Shown here: piece by piece, positions 25,796 through 40,227 of the stretch
How the letters are laid out: each line of letters begins with the position of its first letter
How positions within the stretch are numbered: position 1 is the stretch's first letter
NCBI GenBank assembly: GCA_950022295.1
Contig: OX465600.1
Coordinates: 302,880,031 to 302,944,030 of the forward strand
Direction: 5' to 3'
From: Bromus sterilis
Taxonomy: Eukaryota > Streptophyta > Magnoliopsida > Poales > Poaceae
Length of the DNA stretch: 64,000 bases
Made by a program: the position numbers and the translations under genes
The notes under the pieces: model-generated
What the model was told of the DNA's origin: nothing
Databases searched by the model: none
What the model saw: the letters and a program-made list of their open reading frames with translations, nothing else

Positions 25796-27852
25796 CATTT
25801 CACCACATTATTCACACCGGTAGACACGTACCGGGAGTTTCCACATACGGATCGACGATTTTACTAAGTGTTAGCCCATGTCCGTGAACAACGTCAGACA
25901 CATGACCTACATATGCCATCTACAAACATTAAATCACACTTATAAACATAACCTAGCTCCACATGCAGGTTTTCCAATGATTCCGGCCCTCCGACGGTCA
26001 TTCACCTCCGAAACCCTAGATCGGGGGGGCCCGCAGATCTACCCTTATAGCTTTCTCCGTACGAGGATGGACCAATGGACTTTTTTATCTATCTATGTTT
26101 GCTTAGCACATATGTACATGGAAAACCAAGTTTGAACACATTTCACCACATGATTCACACCGGTAGACACGTACCGGGAGTTTCCACATACGGATCGACG
26201 ATTTTACTAAGTGTTAGCCCATGTCCGTGAACAACGTCAGACACATGTCCTACATATGCCATCTACAAACATTAAATCACACTTATAAACATAACCTAGA
26301 TCCACATGCAGGTTTTCCAATGATTCCGGCCCTCCGACGGTCGTTCACCTCCGAAACCCTAGATCGGGGGGGCCCGCAGATCTACCCTTATAGCTTTCTC
26401 CGTACGAGGATGGACCAATGGACTTTTTTATCTATCTATGTTTGGTTAGCACATATGTACATGGAAAACCAAGTTTGAACACATTTCACCACATTATTCA
26501 CACCGGTAGACACGTACCGGGAGTTTCCACATACGGATCGACGATTTTACTAAGTGTTAGCCCATGTCCGTCAACAACGTCAGACACATGACCTACATAT
26601 GCCATCTACAAACATTAAATCACACTTATAAACATAACCTAGCTCCACATGCAGGTTTTCCAATGATTCCGGCCCTCCGACGGTCATTCAACTCCGAAAC
26701 CCTAGATCGGGGGGGCCCGCAGATCTACCCTTATAGCTTTCTTCGTACGAGGATGGACCAATGGACTTTTTTATCTATCTATGTTTGCTTAGCACATATG
26801 TACATGGAAAACCAAGTTTGAACACATTTCACCACATTATTCACACCGGTAGACCCGTACCGAGAGTTTCCACATACGGATCGACGATTTTACTAATGTT
26901 AGCCCATGTCCGTGAACAACGTCAGACACATGACCTACATATGCCATCTACAAACATTAAATCACACTTATAAACATAACCTAGCTCCACATGCAGGTTT
27001 TCCAATGATTCCGGCCCTCCGACGGTCATTCTCCTCCGAAACCCTAGATCGGGGGGGCCCGCATATCTACCCTTATAGCTTTCTCCGTACGAGGATGGAC
27101 CAATGGAATTTTTTATCTATCTATGTTTGCTTAGCACATATGTACAGGGAAAACCAAGTTTGAACACATTTCACCACATTATTCACACCGGTAGACCCGT
27201 ACCGAGAGTTTCCACATACGGATCGACGATTTTACTAAGTGTTAGCCCATGTCCGTGAACAACGTCAGACACATGACCTACATATGCCATCTACAAACAT
27301 TAAATCACACTTATAAACATAACCTAGCTCCACATGCAGGTTTTCCAATGATTCCGGCCCTCCGACGGTCATTCACCTCCGAAACCCTAGATCGGGGGGG
27401 CCCGCAGATCTACCCTTATAGATTTCTCCGTACGAGGATGGACCAATGGACTTTTTTATCTATCTATTTTTGGTTAGCACATATGTACATGGAAAACCAA
27501 GTTTGAACACATTTCACCACATGATTCACACCGGTAGACACGTACCGGGAGTTTCCACATACGGATCGACGATTTTACTAAGTGTTAGCCCATGTCCGTG
27601 AACAACGTCAGACACATGTCCTACATATGCCATCTACAAACATTAAATCACACTTATAAACATAACCTAGATCCACATGCAGGTTTTCCAATGATTCCGG
27701 CCCTCCGACGGTCGTTCACCTCCGAAACCCTAGATCGGGGGGGCCCGCAGATCTACCCTTATAGCTTTCTCCGTACGAGGATGGACCAATGGACTTTTTT
27801 ATCTATCTATGTTTGGTTAGCACATATGTACATGGAAAACCAAGTTTGAACA
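25453..27852 (+). repeat. Mixed monomers F-E-M-N-W-R-M
   Basis: The first four units match 56076..57447 at a constant offset of 30,623 bp, including the rare cacatgattcac linker before the M unit and the one-base deletion in the linker after the N unit. The correspondence is lost in the next unit, a W here with private ctcctccg near 27031 and gcatatctac near 27061. The N unit has gtcaacaac in place of gtgaacaac near 26570. That change is otherwise found only in the N units with ATG at 29650 and 32050, so this stretch is probably a truncated relative of the 7-mer that follows. Confidence 0.85.
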
Positions 27853-30252
27853 CATTTCACCACATGATTCACACCGGTAGACACGTACCGGGAGTTTCCA
27901 CATACGGATCGACGATTTTACTAAGTGTTAGCCCATGTCCGTGAACAACGTCAGACACATGACCTACATATGCCATCTACAAACATTAAATCACACTTAT
28001 AAACATAACCTAGCTCCACATGCAGGTTTTCCAATGATTCCGGCCCTCCGACGGTCATTCACCTCCGAAACCCTAGATCGGGGGGGCCCGCAGATCTACC
28101 CTTATAGATTTCTCCGTACGAGGATGGACCAATGGACTTTTTTATCTATCTATTTTTGGTTAGCACATATGTACATGGAAAACCAAGTTTGAACACATTT
28201 CACCACATTATTCACACCGGTAGACACGTACCGGGAGTTTCCACATACGGATCGACGATTTTACTAAGTGTTAGCCCATGTCCGTGAACAACGTCAGACA
28301 CATGTCCTACATATGCCATCTACAAACATTAAATCACACTTATAAACATAACCTAGATCCACATGCAGGTTTTCCAATGATTCCGGCCCTCCGACGGTCG
28401 TTCACCTCCGAAACCCTAGATCGGGGGGGCCCGCAGATCTACCCTTATAGCATTCTCCGTACGAGGATGGACCAATGGACTTTTTTATCTATCTATGTTT
28501 GGTTAGCACATATGTACATGGAAAACCAAGTTTGAACACATTTCACCACATTATTCACACCGGTAGACACGTACCGGGAGTTTCCACATACGGATCGACG
28601 ATTTTACTAAGTGTTAGCCCATGTCCGTGAACAACGTCAGACACATGACCTACATATGCCATCTACAAACATTAAATCACACTTATAAACATAACCTAGC
28701 TCCACATGCAGGTTTTGCAATGATTCCGGCCCTCCGACGGTCATTCACCTCCGAAACCCTAGATCGGGGGGGCCCGCAGATCTACCCTTATAGCTTTCTC
28801 CGTACGAGGATGGACCAATGGACTTTTTTATCTATCTATTTTTGGTTAGCACATATGCACATGGAAAACCAAGTTTGAACACATTTCACCACATTATTCA
28901 CACCGGTAGACACGTACCGGGAGTTTCCACATACGGATCGACGATTTTACTAAGTGTTAGCCCATGTCCGTGAAATACGTCAGACACATGACCTACATAT
29001 GCCATCTACAAACATTAAATCACCCTTATAAACATAACCTAGCTCCACATGCAGGTTTTCCAATGATTCCGGCCCTCCGACGGTCATTCACCTCCGAAAC
29101 CCTAGATCGGGGGGGCCCGCAGATCTACCCTTATAGCTTTCTCCGTACGAGGATGGACCAATGGACTTTTTTATCTATCTATGTTTGCTTAGCACATATG
29201 TACATGGAAAACCAAGTTTGAACACATTTCACCACATGATTCACACCGGTAGACACGTACCGGGAGTTTCCACATACGGATCGACGATTTTACTAAGTGT
29301 TAGCCCATGTCCGTGAACAACGTCAGACACATGTCCTACATATGCCATCTACAAACATTAAATCACACTTATAAACATAACCTAGATCCACATGCAGGTT
29401 TTCCAATGATTCCGGCCCTCCGACGGTCGTTCACCTCCGAAACCCTAGATCGGGGGGCCCCGCAGATCTACCCTTATAGCTTTCTCCGTACGAGGATGGA
29501 CCAATGGACTTTTTTATCTATCTATGTTTGGTTAGCACATATGTACATGGAAAACCAAGTTTGAACACATTTCACCACATTATTCACACCGGTAGACACG
29601 TACCGGGAGTTTCCACATACGGATCGACGATTTTACTAAGTGTTAGCCCATGTCCGTCAACAACGTCAGACACATGACCTACATATGCCATCTACAAACA
29701 TTAAATCACACTTATAAACATAACCTAGCTCCACATGCAGGTTTTCCAATGATTCCGGCCCTCCGACGGTCATTCAACTCCGAAACCCTAGATCGGGGGG
29801 GCCCGCAGATCTACCCTTATAGCTTTCTTCGTACGAGGATGGACCAATGGACTTTTTTATCTATCTATGTTTGCTTAGCACATATGTACATGGAAAACCA
29901 AGTTTGAACACATTTCACCACATTATTCACACCGGTAGACCCGTACCGAGAGTTTCCACATACGGATCGACGATTTTACTAATGTTAGCCCATGTCCGTG
30001 AACAACGTCAGACACATGACCTACATATGCCATCTACAAACATTAAATCACACTTATAAACATAACCTAGCTCCACATGCAGGTTTTCCAATGATTCCGG
30101 CCCTCCGACGGTCATTCACCTCCGAAACCCTAGATCGGGGGGGCCCGCATATCTACCCTTATAGCTTTCTCCGTACGAGGATGGACCAATGGAATTTTTT
30201 ATCTATCTATGTTTGCTTAGCACATATGTACAGGGAAAACAAAGTTTGAACA
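27853..30252 (+). repeat. 7-mer higher-order repeat, copy 1 (2,400 bp)
   Basis: Class order is R-I-F-K-M-N-W with a unit-by-unit period of exactly 2,400 bp to the next copy (six 343-bp units and one 342-bp unit). Diagnostic variants are atcacccttat in the K unit near 29021, G6C4 in the M unit near 29454, gtcaacaac in the N unit, the linker deletion before 29992 and gcatatctac in the W unit. The K unit here has only seven Gs, unlike nearly every other K unit. Its last unit ends aaaacaaagttt near 30240, a private change. Confidence 0.93.
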
Positions 30253-32652
30253 CATTTCACCACATTATTCACACCGGTAGACCCGTACCGAGAGTTTCCA
30301 CATACGGATCGACGATTTTACTAAGTGTTAGCCCATGTCCGTGAACAACGTCAGACACATGACCTACATATGCCATCTACAAACATTAAATCACACTTAT
30401 AAACATAACCTAGCTCCACATGCAGGTTTTCCAATGATTCCGGCCCTCCGACGGTCATTCACCTCCGAAACCCTAGATCGGGGGGGCCCGCAGATCTACC
30501 CTTATAGATTTCTCCGTACGAGGATGGACCAATGGACTTTTTTATCTATCTATTTTTGGTTAGCACATATGTACATGGAAAACCAAGTTTGAACACATTT
30601 CACCACATTATTCACACCGGTAGACACGTACCGGGAGTTTCCACATACGGATCGACGATTTTACTAAGTGTTAGCCCATGTCCGTGAACAACGTCAGACA
30701 CATGTCCTACATATGCCATCTACAAACATTAAATCACACTTATAAACATAACCTAGATCCACATGCAGGTTTTCCAATGATTCCGGCCCTCCGACGGTCG
30801 TTCACCTCCGAAACCCTAGATCGGGGGGGCCCGCAGATCTACCCTTATAGCATTCTCCGTACGAGGATGGACCAATGGACTTTTTTATCTATCTATGTTT
30901 GGTTAGCACATATGTACATGGAAAACCAAGTTTGAACACATTTCACCACATTATTCACACCGGTAGACACGTACCGGGAGTTTCCACATACGGATCGACG
31001 ATTTTACTAAGTGTTAGCCCATGTCCGTGAACAACGTCAGACACATGACCTACATATGCCATCTACAAACATTAAATCACACTTATAAACATAACCTAGC
31101 TCCACATGCAGGTTTTGCAATGATTCCGGCCCTCCGACGGTCATTCACCTCCGAAACCCTAGATCGGGGGGGCCCGCAGATCTACCCTTATAGCTTTCTC
31201 CGTACGAGGATGGACCAATGGACTTTTTTATCTATCTATTTTTGGTTAGCACATATGCACATGGAAAACCAAGTTTGAACACATTTCACCACATTATTCA
31301 CACCGGTAGACACGTACCGGGAGTTTCCACATACGGATCGACGATTTTACTAAGTGTTAGCCCATGTCCGTGAAATACGTCAGACACATGACCTACATAT
31401 GCCATCTACAAACATTAAATCACCCTTATAAACATAACCTAGCTCCACATGCAGGTTTTCCAATGATTCCGGCCCTCCGACGGTCATTCACCTCCGAAAC
31501 CCTAGATCGGGGGGGCCCGCAGATCTACCCTTATAGCTTTCTCCGTACGAGGATGGACCAATGGACTTTTTTATCTATCTATGTTTGCTTAGCACATATG
31601 TACATGGAAAACCAAGTTTGAACACATTTCACCACATGATTCACACCGGTAGACACGTACCGGGAGTTTCCACATACGGATCGACGATTTTACTAAGTGT
31701 TAGCCCATGTCCGTGAACAACGTCAGACACATGTCCTACATATGCCATCTACAAACATTAAATCACACTTATAAACATAACCTAGATCCACATGCAGGTT
31801 TTCCAATGATTCCGGCCCTCCGACGGTCGTTCACCTCCGAAACCCTAGATCGGGGGGCCCCGCAGATCTACCCTTATAGCTTTCTCCGTACGAGGATGGA
31901 CCAATGGACTTTTTTATCTATCTATGTTTGGTTAGCACATATGTACATGGAAAACCAAGTTTGAACACATTTCACCACATTATTCACACCGGTAGACACG
32001 TACCGGGAGTTTCCACATACGGATCGACGATTTTACTAAGTGTTAGCCCATGTCCGTCAACAACGTCAGACACATGACCTACATATGCCATCTACAAACA
32101 TTAAATCACACTTATAAACATAACCTAGCTCCACATGCAGGTTTTCCAATGATTCCGGCCCTCCGACGGTCATTCAACTCCGAAACCCTAGATCGGGGGG
32201 GCCCGCAGATCTACCCTTATAGCTTTCTTCGTACGAGGATGGACCAATGGACTTTTTTATCTATCTATGTTTGCTTACCACATATGTACATGGAAAACCA
32301 AGTTTGAACACATTTCACCACATTATTCACACCGGTAGACCCGTACCGAGAGTTTCCACATACGGATCGACGATTTTACTAATGTTAGCCCATGTCCGTG
32401 AACAACGTCAGACACATGACCTACATATGCCATCTACAAACATTAAATCACACTTATAAACATAACCTAGCTCCACATGCAGGTTTTCCAATGATTCCGG
32501 CCCTCCGACGGTCATTCACCTCCGAAACCCTAGATCGGGGGGGCCCGCATATCTACCCTTATAGCTTTCTCCGTACGAGGATGGACCAATGGAATTTTTT
32601 ATCTATCTATGTTTGCTTAGCACATATGTACAGGGAAAACCAAGTTTGAACA
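30253..32652 (+). repeat. 7-mer higher-order repeat, copy 2 (2,400 bp)
   Basis: Identical class order and variants to copy 1. Reading equal-phase lines 2,400 bases apart, shared sequence runs from about 27893 to 30608 against about 30293 to 33008. The only substitutions I see are cttaccaca near 32278 versus cttagcaca near 29878, and aaaaccaagttt near 32640 versus aaaacaaagttt near 30240. This is the clearest simple tandem higher-order repeat in the window and must be very young. Confidence 0.93.
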
Positions 32653-34031
32653 CATTTCACCACATTATTCACACCGGTAGACCCGTACCGAGAGTTTCCA
32701 CATACGGATCGACGATTTTACTAAGTGTTAGCCCATGTCCGTGAACAACGTCAGACACATGACCTACATATGCCATCTACAAACATTAAATCACACTTAT
32801 AAACATAACCTAGCTCCACATGCAGGTTTTCCAATGATTCCGGCCCTCCGACGGTCATTCACCTCCGAAACCCTAGATCGGGGGGGCCCGCAGATCTACC
32901 CTTATAGATTTCTCCGTACGAGGATGGACCAATGGACTTTTTTATCTATCTATTTTTGGTTAGCACATATGTACATGGAAAACCAAGTTTGAACACATTT
33001 CACCACATGATTCACACCGGTAGACACGTACCGGGAGTTTCCACATACGGATCGACGATTTTACTAAGTGTTAGCCCATGTCCGTGAACAACGTCAGACA
33101 CATGTCCTACATATGCCATCTACAAACATTAAATCACACTTATAAACATAACCTAGATCCACATGCAGGTTTTCCAATGATTCCGGCCCTCCGACGGTCG
33201 TTCACCTCCGAAACCCTAGATCGGGGGGCCCCGCAGATCTACCCTTATAGCTTTCTCCGTACGAGGATGGACCAATGGACTTTTTTATCTATCTATGTTT
33301 GGTTAGCACATATGTACATGGAAAACCAAGTTTGAACACATTTCACCACATTATTCACACCGGTAGACACGTACCGGGAGTTTCCACATACGGATCGACG
33401 ATTTTACTAAGTGTTAGCCCATGTCCGTGAACAACGTCAGACACATGACCTACATATGCCATCTACAAACATTAAATCACACTTATAAACATAACCTAGC
33501 TCCACATGCAGGTTTTGCAATGATTCCGGCCCTCCGACGGTCATTCACCTCCGAAACCCTAGATCGGGGGGGCCCGCAGATCTACCCTTATAGCTTTCTC
33601 CGTACGAGGATGGACCAATGGACTTTTTTATCTATCTATTTTTGGTTAGCACATATGCACATGGAAAACCAAGTTTGAACACATTTCACCACATTATTCA
33701 CACCGGTAGACACGTACCGGGAGTTTCCACATACGGATCGACGATTTTACTAAGTGTTAGCCCATGTCCGTGAAATACGTCAGACACATGACCTACATAT
33801 GCCATCTACAAACATTAAATCACACTTATAAACATAACCTAGCTCCACATGCAGGTTTTCCAATGATTCCGGCCCTCCGACGGTCATTCACCTCCGAAAC
33901 CCTAGATCGGGGGGGGGGGGGGGCCGCAGATCTACCCTTATAGCTTTCTCCGTACGAGGATGGACCAATGGACTTTTTTATCTATCTATGTTTGCTTAGC
34001 ACATATGTACAGGGAAAACCAAGTTTGAACA
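32653..34031 (+). repeat. Partial third pass of the 7-mer: R-M-F-K
   Basis: R, M, F and K units follow the second 7-mer copy. At the position where an I unit is expected, an M unit with the G6C4 variant (near 33226) appears, preceded by the cacatgattcac linker that normally precedes that M variant. The register was therefore broken by recombination. The K unit carries fifteen Gs at 33909..33923 followed by only two Cs. Confidence 0.85.
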
Positions 34032-36435
34032 CATTTCACCACATTATTCACACCGGTAGACACGTACCGGGAGTTTCCACATACGGATCGACGATTTTAC
34101 TAAGTGTTAGCCCATGTCCGTGAACAACGTCAGACACATGTCCTACATATGCCATCTACAAACATTAAATCACACTTATAAACATAACCTAGCTCCACAT
34201 GCAGGTTTTCCAATGATTCCGGCCCTCCGACGGTCATTCACCTCCGAAACCCTAGATCGGGGGGGCCCGCAGATCTACCCTTATAGCTTTCTCCGTACGA
34301 GGATGGACCAATGGACTTTTTTATCTATCTATGTTTGCTTACCACATATGTACATGGAAAACCAAGTTTGAACACATTTCACCACATTATTCACACCGGT
34401 AGACCCGTACCGAGAGTTTCCACATACGGATCGACGATTTTACTAAGTGTTAGCCCATGTCCTTGAACAACGTCAGACACATGACCTACATTTGCCATCT
34501 ACAAACATTAAATCACACTTATAAACATAACCTAGCTCCACATGCAGGTTTTCCAATGATTCCGGCCCTCCGACGGTCATTCACCTCCGAAACCCTAGAT
34601 CGGGGGGGCCCGCAGATCTACCCTTATAGCTTTCTCCGTACGAGGATGGACCAATGGAATTTTTTATCTATCTATGTTTGCTTAGCACATATGTACAGGG
34701 AAAACCAAGTTTGAACACATTTCACCACATTATTCACACCGGTAGACCCGTACCGAGAGTTTCCACATACGGATCGACGATTTTACTAAGTGTTAGCCCA
34801 TGTCCGTGAACAACGTCAGACACATGACCTACATATGCCATCTACAAACATTAAATCACACTTATAAACATAACCTAGCTCCACATGCAGGTTTTCCAAT
34901 GATTCCGGCCCTCCGACGGTCATTCACCTCCGAAACCCTAGATCGGGGGGGCCCGCAGATCTACCCTTATAGATTTCTCCGTACGAGGATGGACCAATGG
35001 ACTTTTTTATCTATCTATTTTTGGTTAGCACATATGTACATGGAAAACCAAGTTTGAACACATTTCACCACATGATTCACACCGGTAGACACGTACCGGG
35101 AGTTTCCACATACGGATCGACGATTTTACTAAGTGTTAGCCCATGTCCGTGAACAACGTCAGACACATGTCCTACATATGCCATCTACAAACATTAAATC
35201 ACACTTATAAACATAACCTAGATCCACATGCAGGTTTTCCAATGATTCCGGCCCTCCGACGGTCGTTCACCTCCGAAACCCTAGATCGGGGGGGCCCGCA
35301 GATCTACCCTTATAGCTTTCTCCGTACGAGGATGGACCAATGGACTTTTTTATCTATCTATGTTTGGTTAGCACATATGTACATGGAAAACCAAGTTTGA
35401 ACACATTTCACCACATTATTCACACCGGTAGACACGTACCGGGAGTTTCCACATACGGATCGACGATTTTACTAAGTGTTAGCCCATGTCCGTGAACAAC
35501 GTCAGACACATGACCTACATATGCCATCTACAAACATTAAATCACACTTATAAACATAACCTAGCTCCACATGCAGGTTTTGCAATGATTCCGGCCCTCC
35601 GACGGTCATTCACCTCCGAAACCCTAGATCGGGGGGGCCCGCAGATCTACCCTTATAGCTTTCTCCGTACGAGGATGGACCAATGGACTTTTTTATCTAT
35701 CTATTTTTGGTTAGCACATATGCACATGGAAAACCAAGTTTGAACACATTTCACCACATTATTCACACCGGTAGACACGTACCGGGAGTTTCCACATACG
35801 GATCGACGATTTTACTAAGTGTTAGCCCATGTCCGTGAAATACGTCAGACACATGACCTACATATGCCATCTACAAACATTAAATCACACTTATAAACAT
35901 AACCTAGCTCCACATGCAGGTTTTCCAATGATTCCGGCCCTCCGACGGTCATTCACCTCCGAAACCCTAGATCGGGGGGGGGGCCCGCAGATCTACCCTT
36001 ATAGCTTTCTCCGTACGAGGATGGACCAATGGACTTTTTTATCTATCTATGTTTGCTTAGCACATATGTACAGGGAAAACCAAGTTTGAACACATTTCAC
36101 CACATTATTCACACCGGTAGACACGTACCGGGAGTTTCCACATACGGATCGACGATTTTACTAAGTGTTAGCCCATGTCCGTGAACAACGTCAGACACAT
36201 GTCCTACATATGCCATCTACAAACATTAAATCACACTTATAAACATAACCTAGATCCACATGCAGGTTTTCCAATGATTCCGGCCCTCCGACGGTCGTTC
36301 ACCTCCGAAACCCTAGATCGGGGGGGCCCGCAGATCTACCCTTATAGCTTTCTCCGTACGAGGATGGACCAATGGACTTTTTTATCTATCTATGTTTGGT
36401 TAGCACATATGTACATGGAAAACCAAGTTTGAACA
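34032..36435 (+). repeat. Mosaic X-W-R-M-F-K-M stretch
   Basis: The first unit (ATG at 34114) begins as class M (catgtcctac) but has the ctagctcc, gtcattcac and gtttgctt of class E, and the rare cttaccaca seen otherwise only near 32278. It is a chimera. The next five units (W-R-M-F-K) run parallel to 14442..16160 at a constant offset of 19,933 bp, that is, the right half of cassette A. The W unit has gtcagac where copy 2 has gttagac. A further M unit leads into block D. Confidence 0.82.
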
Positions 36436-39193
36436 CATTTCACCACATTATTCACACCGGTAGACACGTACCGGGAGTTTCCACATACGGATCGACGATT
36501 TTACTAAGTGTTAGCCCATGTCCGTGAACAACGTCAGACACATGACCTACATATGCCATCTACAAACATTAAATCACACTTATAAACATAACCTAGCTCC
36601 ACATGCAGGTTTTGCAATGATTCCGGCCCTCCGACGGTCATTCACCTCCGAAACCCTAGATCGGGGGGGCCCGCAGATCTACCCTTATAGCTTTCTCCGT
36701 ACAAGGATGGACCAATGGACTTTTTTATCTATCTATTTTTGGTTAGCACATATGCACATGGAAAACCAAGTTTGAACACATTTCACCACATTATTCACAC
36801 CGGTAGACACGTACCGGGAGTTTCCACATACGGATCGACGATTTTACTAAGTGTTAGCCCATGTCCGTGAAATACGTCAGACACATGACCTACATATGCC
36901 ATCTACAAACATTAAATCACACTTATAAACATAACCTAGCTCCACATGCAGGTTTTCCAATGATTCCGGCCCTCCGACGGTCATTCACCTCCGAAACCCT
37001 AGATCGGGGGGGGGGCCCCGCAGATCTACCCTTATAGCTTTCTCCGTACGAGGATGGACCAATGGACTTTTTTATCTATCTATGTTTGCTTAGCACATAT
37101 GTACATGGAAAACCAAGTTTGAACACATTTCACCACATGATTCACACCGGTAGACACGTACCGGGAGTTTCCACATACGGATCAACGATTTTACTAAGTG
37201 TTAGCCCATGTCCGTGAACAACGTCAGACACATGTCCTACATATGCCATCTACAAACATTAAATCACACTTATAAACATAACCTAGATCCACATGCAGGT
37301 TTTCCAATGATTCCGGCCCTCCGACGGTCGTTCACCTCCGAAACCCTAGATCGGGGGGGGCCCGCAGATCTACCCTTATAGCTTTCTCCGTACGAGGATG
37401 GACCAATGGACTTTTTTATCTATCTATGTTTGGTTAGCACATATGTACATGGAAAACCAAGTTTGAACACATTTCACCACATTATTCACACCGGTAGACA
37501 CGTACCGGGAGTTTCCACATACGGATCGACGATTTTACTAAGTGTTAGCCCATGTCCGTGAACAACGTCAGACACATGACCTACATATGCCATCTACAAA
37601 CATTAAATCACACTTATAAACATAACCTAGCTCCACATGCAGGTTTTGCAATGATTCCGGCCCTCCGACGGTCATTCACCTCCGAAACCCTAGATCGGGG
37701 GGGCCCGCAGATCTACCCTTATAGCTTTCTCCGTACGAGGATGGACCAATGGACTTTTTTATCTATCTATTTTTGGTTAGCACATATGCACATGGAAAAC
37801 CAAGTTTGAACACATTTCACCACATTATTCACACCGGTAGACACGTACCGGGAGTTTCCACATACGGATCGACGATTTTACTAAGTGTTAGCCCATGTCC
37901 GTGAAATACGTCAGACACATGACCTACATATGCCATCTACAAACATTAAATCACACTTATAAACATAACCTAGCTCCACATGCAGGTTTTCCAATGATTC
38001 CGGCCCTCCGACGGTCATTCACCTCCGAAACCCTAGATCGGGGGGGGGGGCCCGCAGATCTACCCTTATAGCTTTCTCCGTACGAGGATGGACCAATGGA
38101 CTTTTTTATCTATCTATGTTTGCTTAGCACATATGTACAGGGAAAACCAAGTTTGAACACATTTCACCACATTATTCACACCGGTAGACACGTACCGGGA
38201 GTTTCCACATACGGATCGACGATTTTACTAAGTGTTAGCCCATGTCCGTGAACAACGTCAGACACATGTCCTACATATGCCATCTACAAACATTAAATCA
38301 CACTTATAAACATAACCTAGATCCACATGCAGGTTTTCCAATGATTCCGGCCCTCCGACGGTCGTTCACCTCCGAAACCCTAGATCGGGGGGGCCCGCAG
38401 ATCTACCCTTATAGCTTTCTCCGTACGAGGATGGACCAATGGACTTTTTTATCTATCTATGTTTGGTTAGCACATATGTACATGGAAAACCAAGTTTGAA
38501 CACATTTCACCACATTATTCACACCGGTAGACACGTACCGGGAGTTTCCACATACGGATCGACGATTTTACTAAGTGTTAGCCCATGTCCGTGAACAACG
38601 TCAGACACATGACCTACATATGCCATCTACAAACATTAAATCACACTTATAAACATAACCTAGCTCCACATGCAGGTTTTGCAATGATTCCGGCCCTCCG
38701 ACGGTCATTCACCTCCGAAACCCTAGATCGGGGGGGCCCGCAGATCTACCCTTATAGCTTTCTCCGTACGAGGATGGACCAATGGACTTTTTTATCTATC
38801 TATTTTTGGTTAGCACATATGCACATGGAAAACAAAGTTTGAACACATTTCACCACATTATTCACACCGGTAGACACGTACCGGGAGTTTCCACATACGG
38901 ATCGACGATTTTACTAAGTGTTAGCCCATGTCCGTGAAATACGTCAGACACATGACCTACATATGCCATCTACAAACATTAAATCACACTTATAAACATA
39001 ACCTAGCTCCACATGCAGGTTTTCCAATGATTCCGGCCCTCCGACGGTCATTCACCTCCGAAACCCTAGATCGGGGGGGGGGGGCCCGCAGATCTACCCT
39101 TATAGCTTTCTCCGTACGAGGATGGACCAATGGACTTTTTTATCTATCTATGTTTGCTTAGCACATATGTACATGGAAAACCAAGTTTGAACA
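35061..39193 (+). repeat. Four consecutive M-F-K trimers
   Basis: M units begin at 35061, 36093, 37126 and 38160, each followed by F and K, so the trimer period is 1,032 to 1,034 bp. All of the length change comes from the G run of the K unit (10 to 12) and one eight-G run in the third M unit. This is the longest regular trimer run in the window. The last three F and K pairs belong to block D. Confidence 0.9.
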
Positions 39194-40227
39194 CATTTCA
39201 CCACATTATTCACACCGGTAGACATGTACCGGGAGTTTCCACATACGGATCGACGATTTTACTAAGTGTTAGCCCATGTCCGTGAACAACGTCAGACACA
39301 TGTCCTACATATGCCATCTACAAACATTAAATCACACTTATAAACATAACCTAGATCCACATGCAGGTTTTCCAATGATTCCGGCCCTCCGACGGTCGTT
39401 CACCTCCGAAACCCTAGATCGGGGGGGCCCGCAGATCTACCCTTATAGCTTTCTCCGTACGAGGATGGACCAATGGACTTTTTTATCTATCTATGTTTGG
39501 TTAGCACATATGTACATGGAAAACCAAGTTTGAACACATTTCACCACATTATTCACACCGGTAGACACGTACGGGGAGTTTCCACATACGGATCGACGAT
39601 TTTACTAAGTGTTAGCCCATGTCCGTGAACAACGTCAGACACATGACCTACATATGCCATCTACAAACATTAAATCACACTTATAAACATAACCTAGCTC
39701 CACATGCAGGTTTTCCAAGGATTCCGGCCCTCCGACGGTCATTCACCTCCGGAACCCTAGATCGGGGGGGGGCCCCGCAGATCTACCCTTATAGCTTTCT
39801 CCGTACGAGGATGGACCAATGGACTTTTTTATCTATCTATGTTTGCTTAGCACATATGTACATGGAAAACCAAGTTTGAACACATTTCACCACATTATTC
39901 ACACCGGTAGACCCGTACCGAGAGTTTCCACATACGGATCGACGATTTTACTAAGTGTTAGCCCATGTCCGTGAACAACGTCAGACACATGACCTACATA
40001 TGCCATCTACAAACATTAAATCACACTTATAAACATAACCTAGCTCCACATGCAGGTTTTCCAATGATTCCGGCCCTCCGACGGTCATTCACCTCCGAAA
40101 CCCTAGATCGGGGGGGGGCCCGCAGATCTACCCTTATAGCTTTCTCCGTACGAGGATGGACCAATGGACTTTTTTATCTATCTATGTTTGCTTAGCACAT
40201 ATGTACATGGAAAACCAAGTTTGAACA
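36436..40227 (+). repeat. Block D copy 1 (11 monomers)
   Basis: Class order is F-K, M-F-K, M-F-K, M-G-E. It is repeated at 43325..47113 at offsets of 6,886 to 6,889 bp. Shared rare variants are gtacaaggatgg near 36710, the cacatgattcac linker and eight-G M unit near 37350, gacatgtacc near 39225 and ccaaggattcc in the G unit near 39716. Private to this copy are the atcaacgat near 37183 and aaaacaaagttt near 38832. The M-G pair at its right end is repeated once more immediately downstream (40228..40916). Confidence 0.9.
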
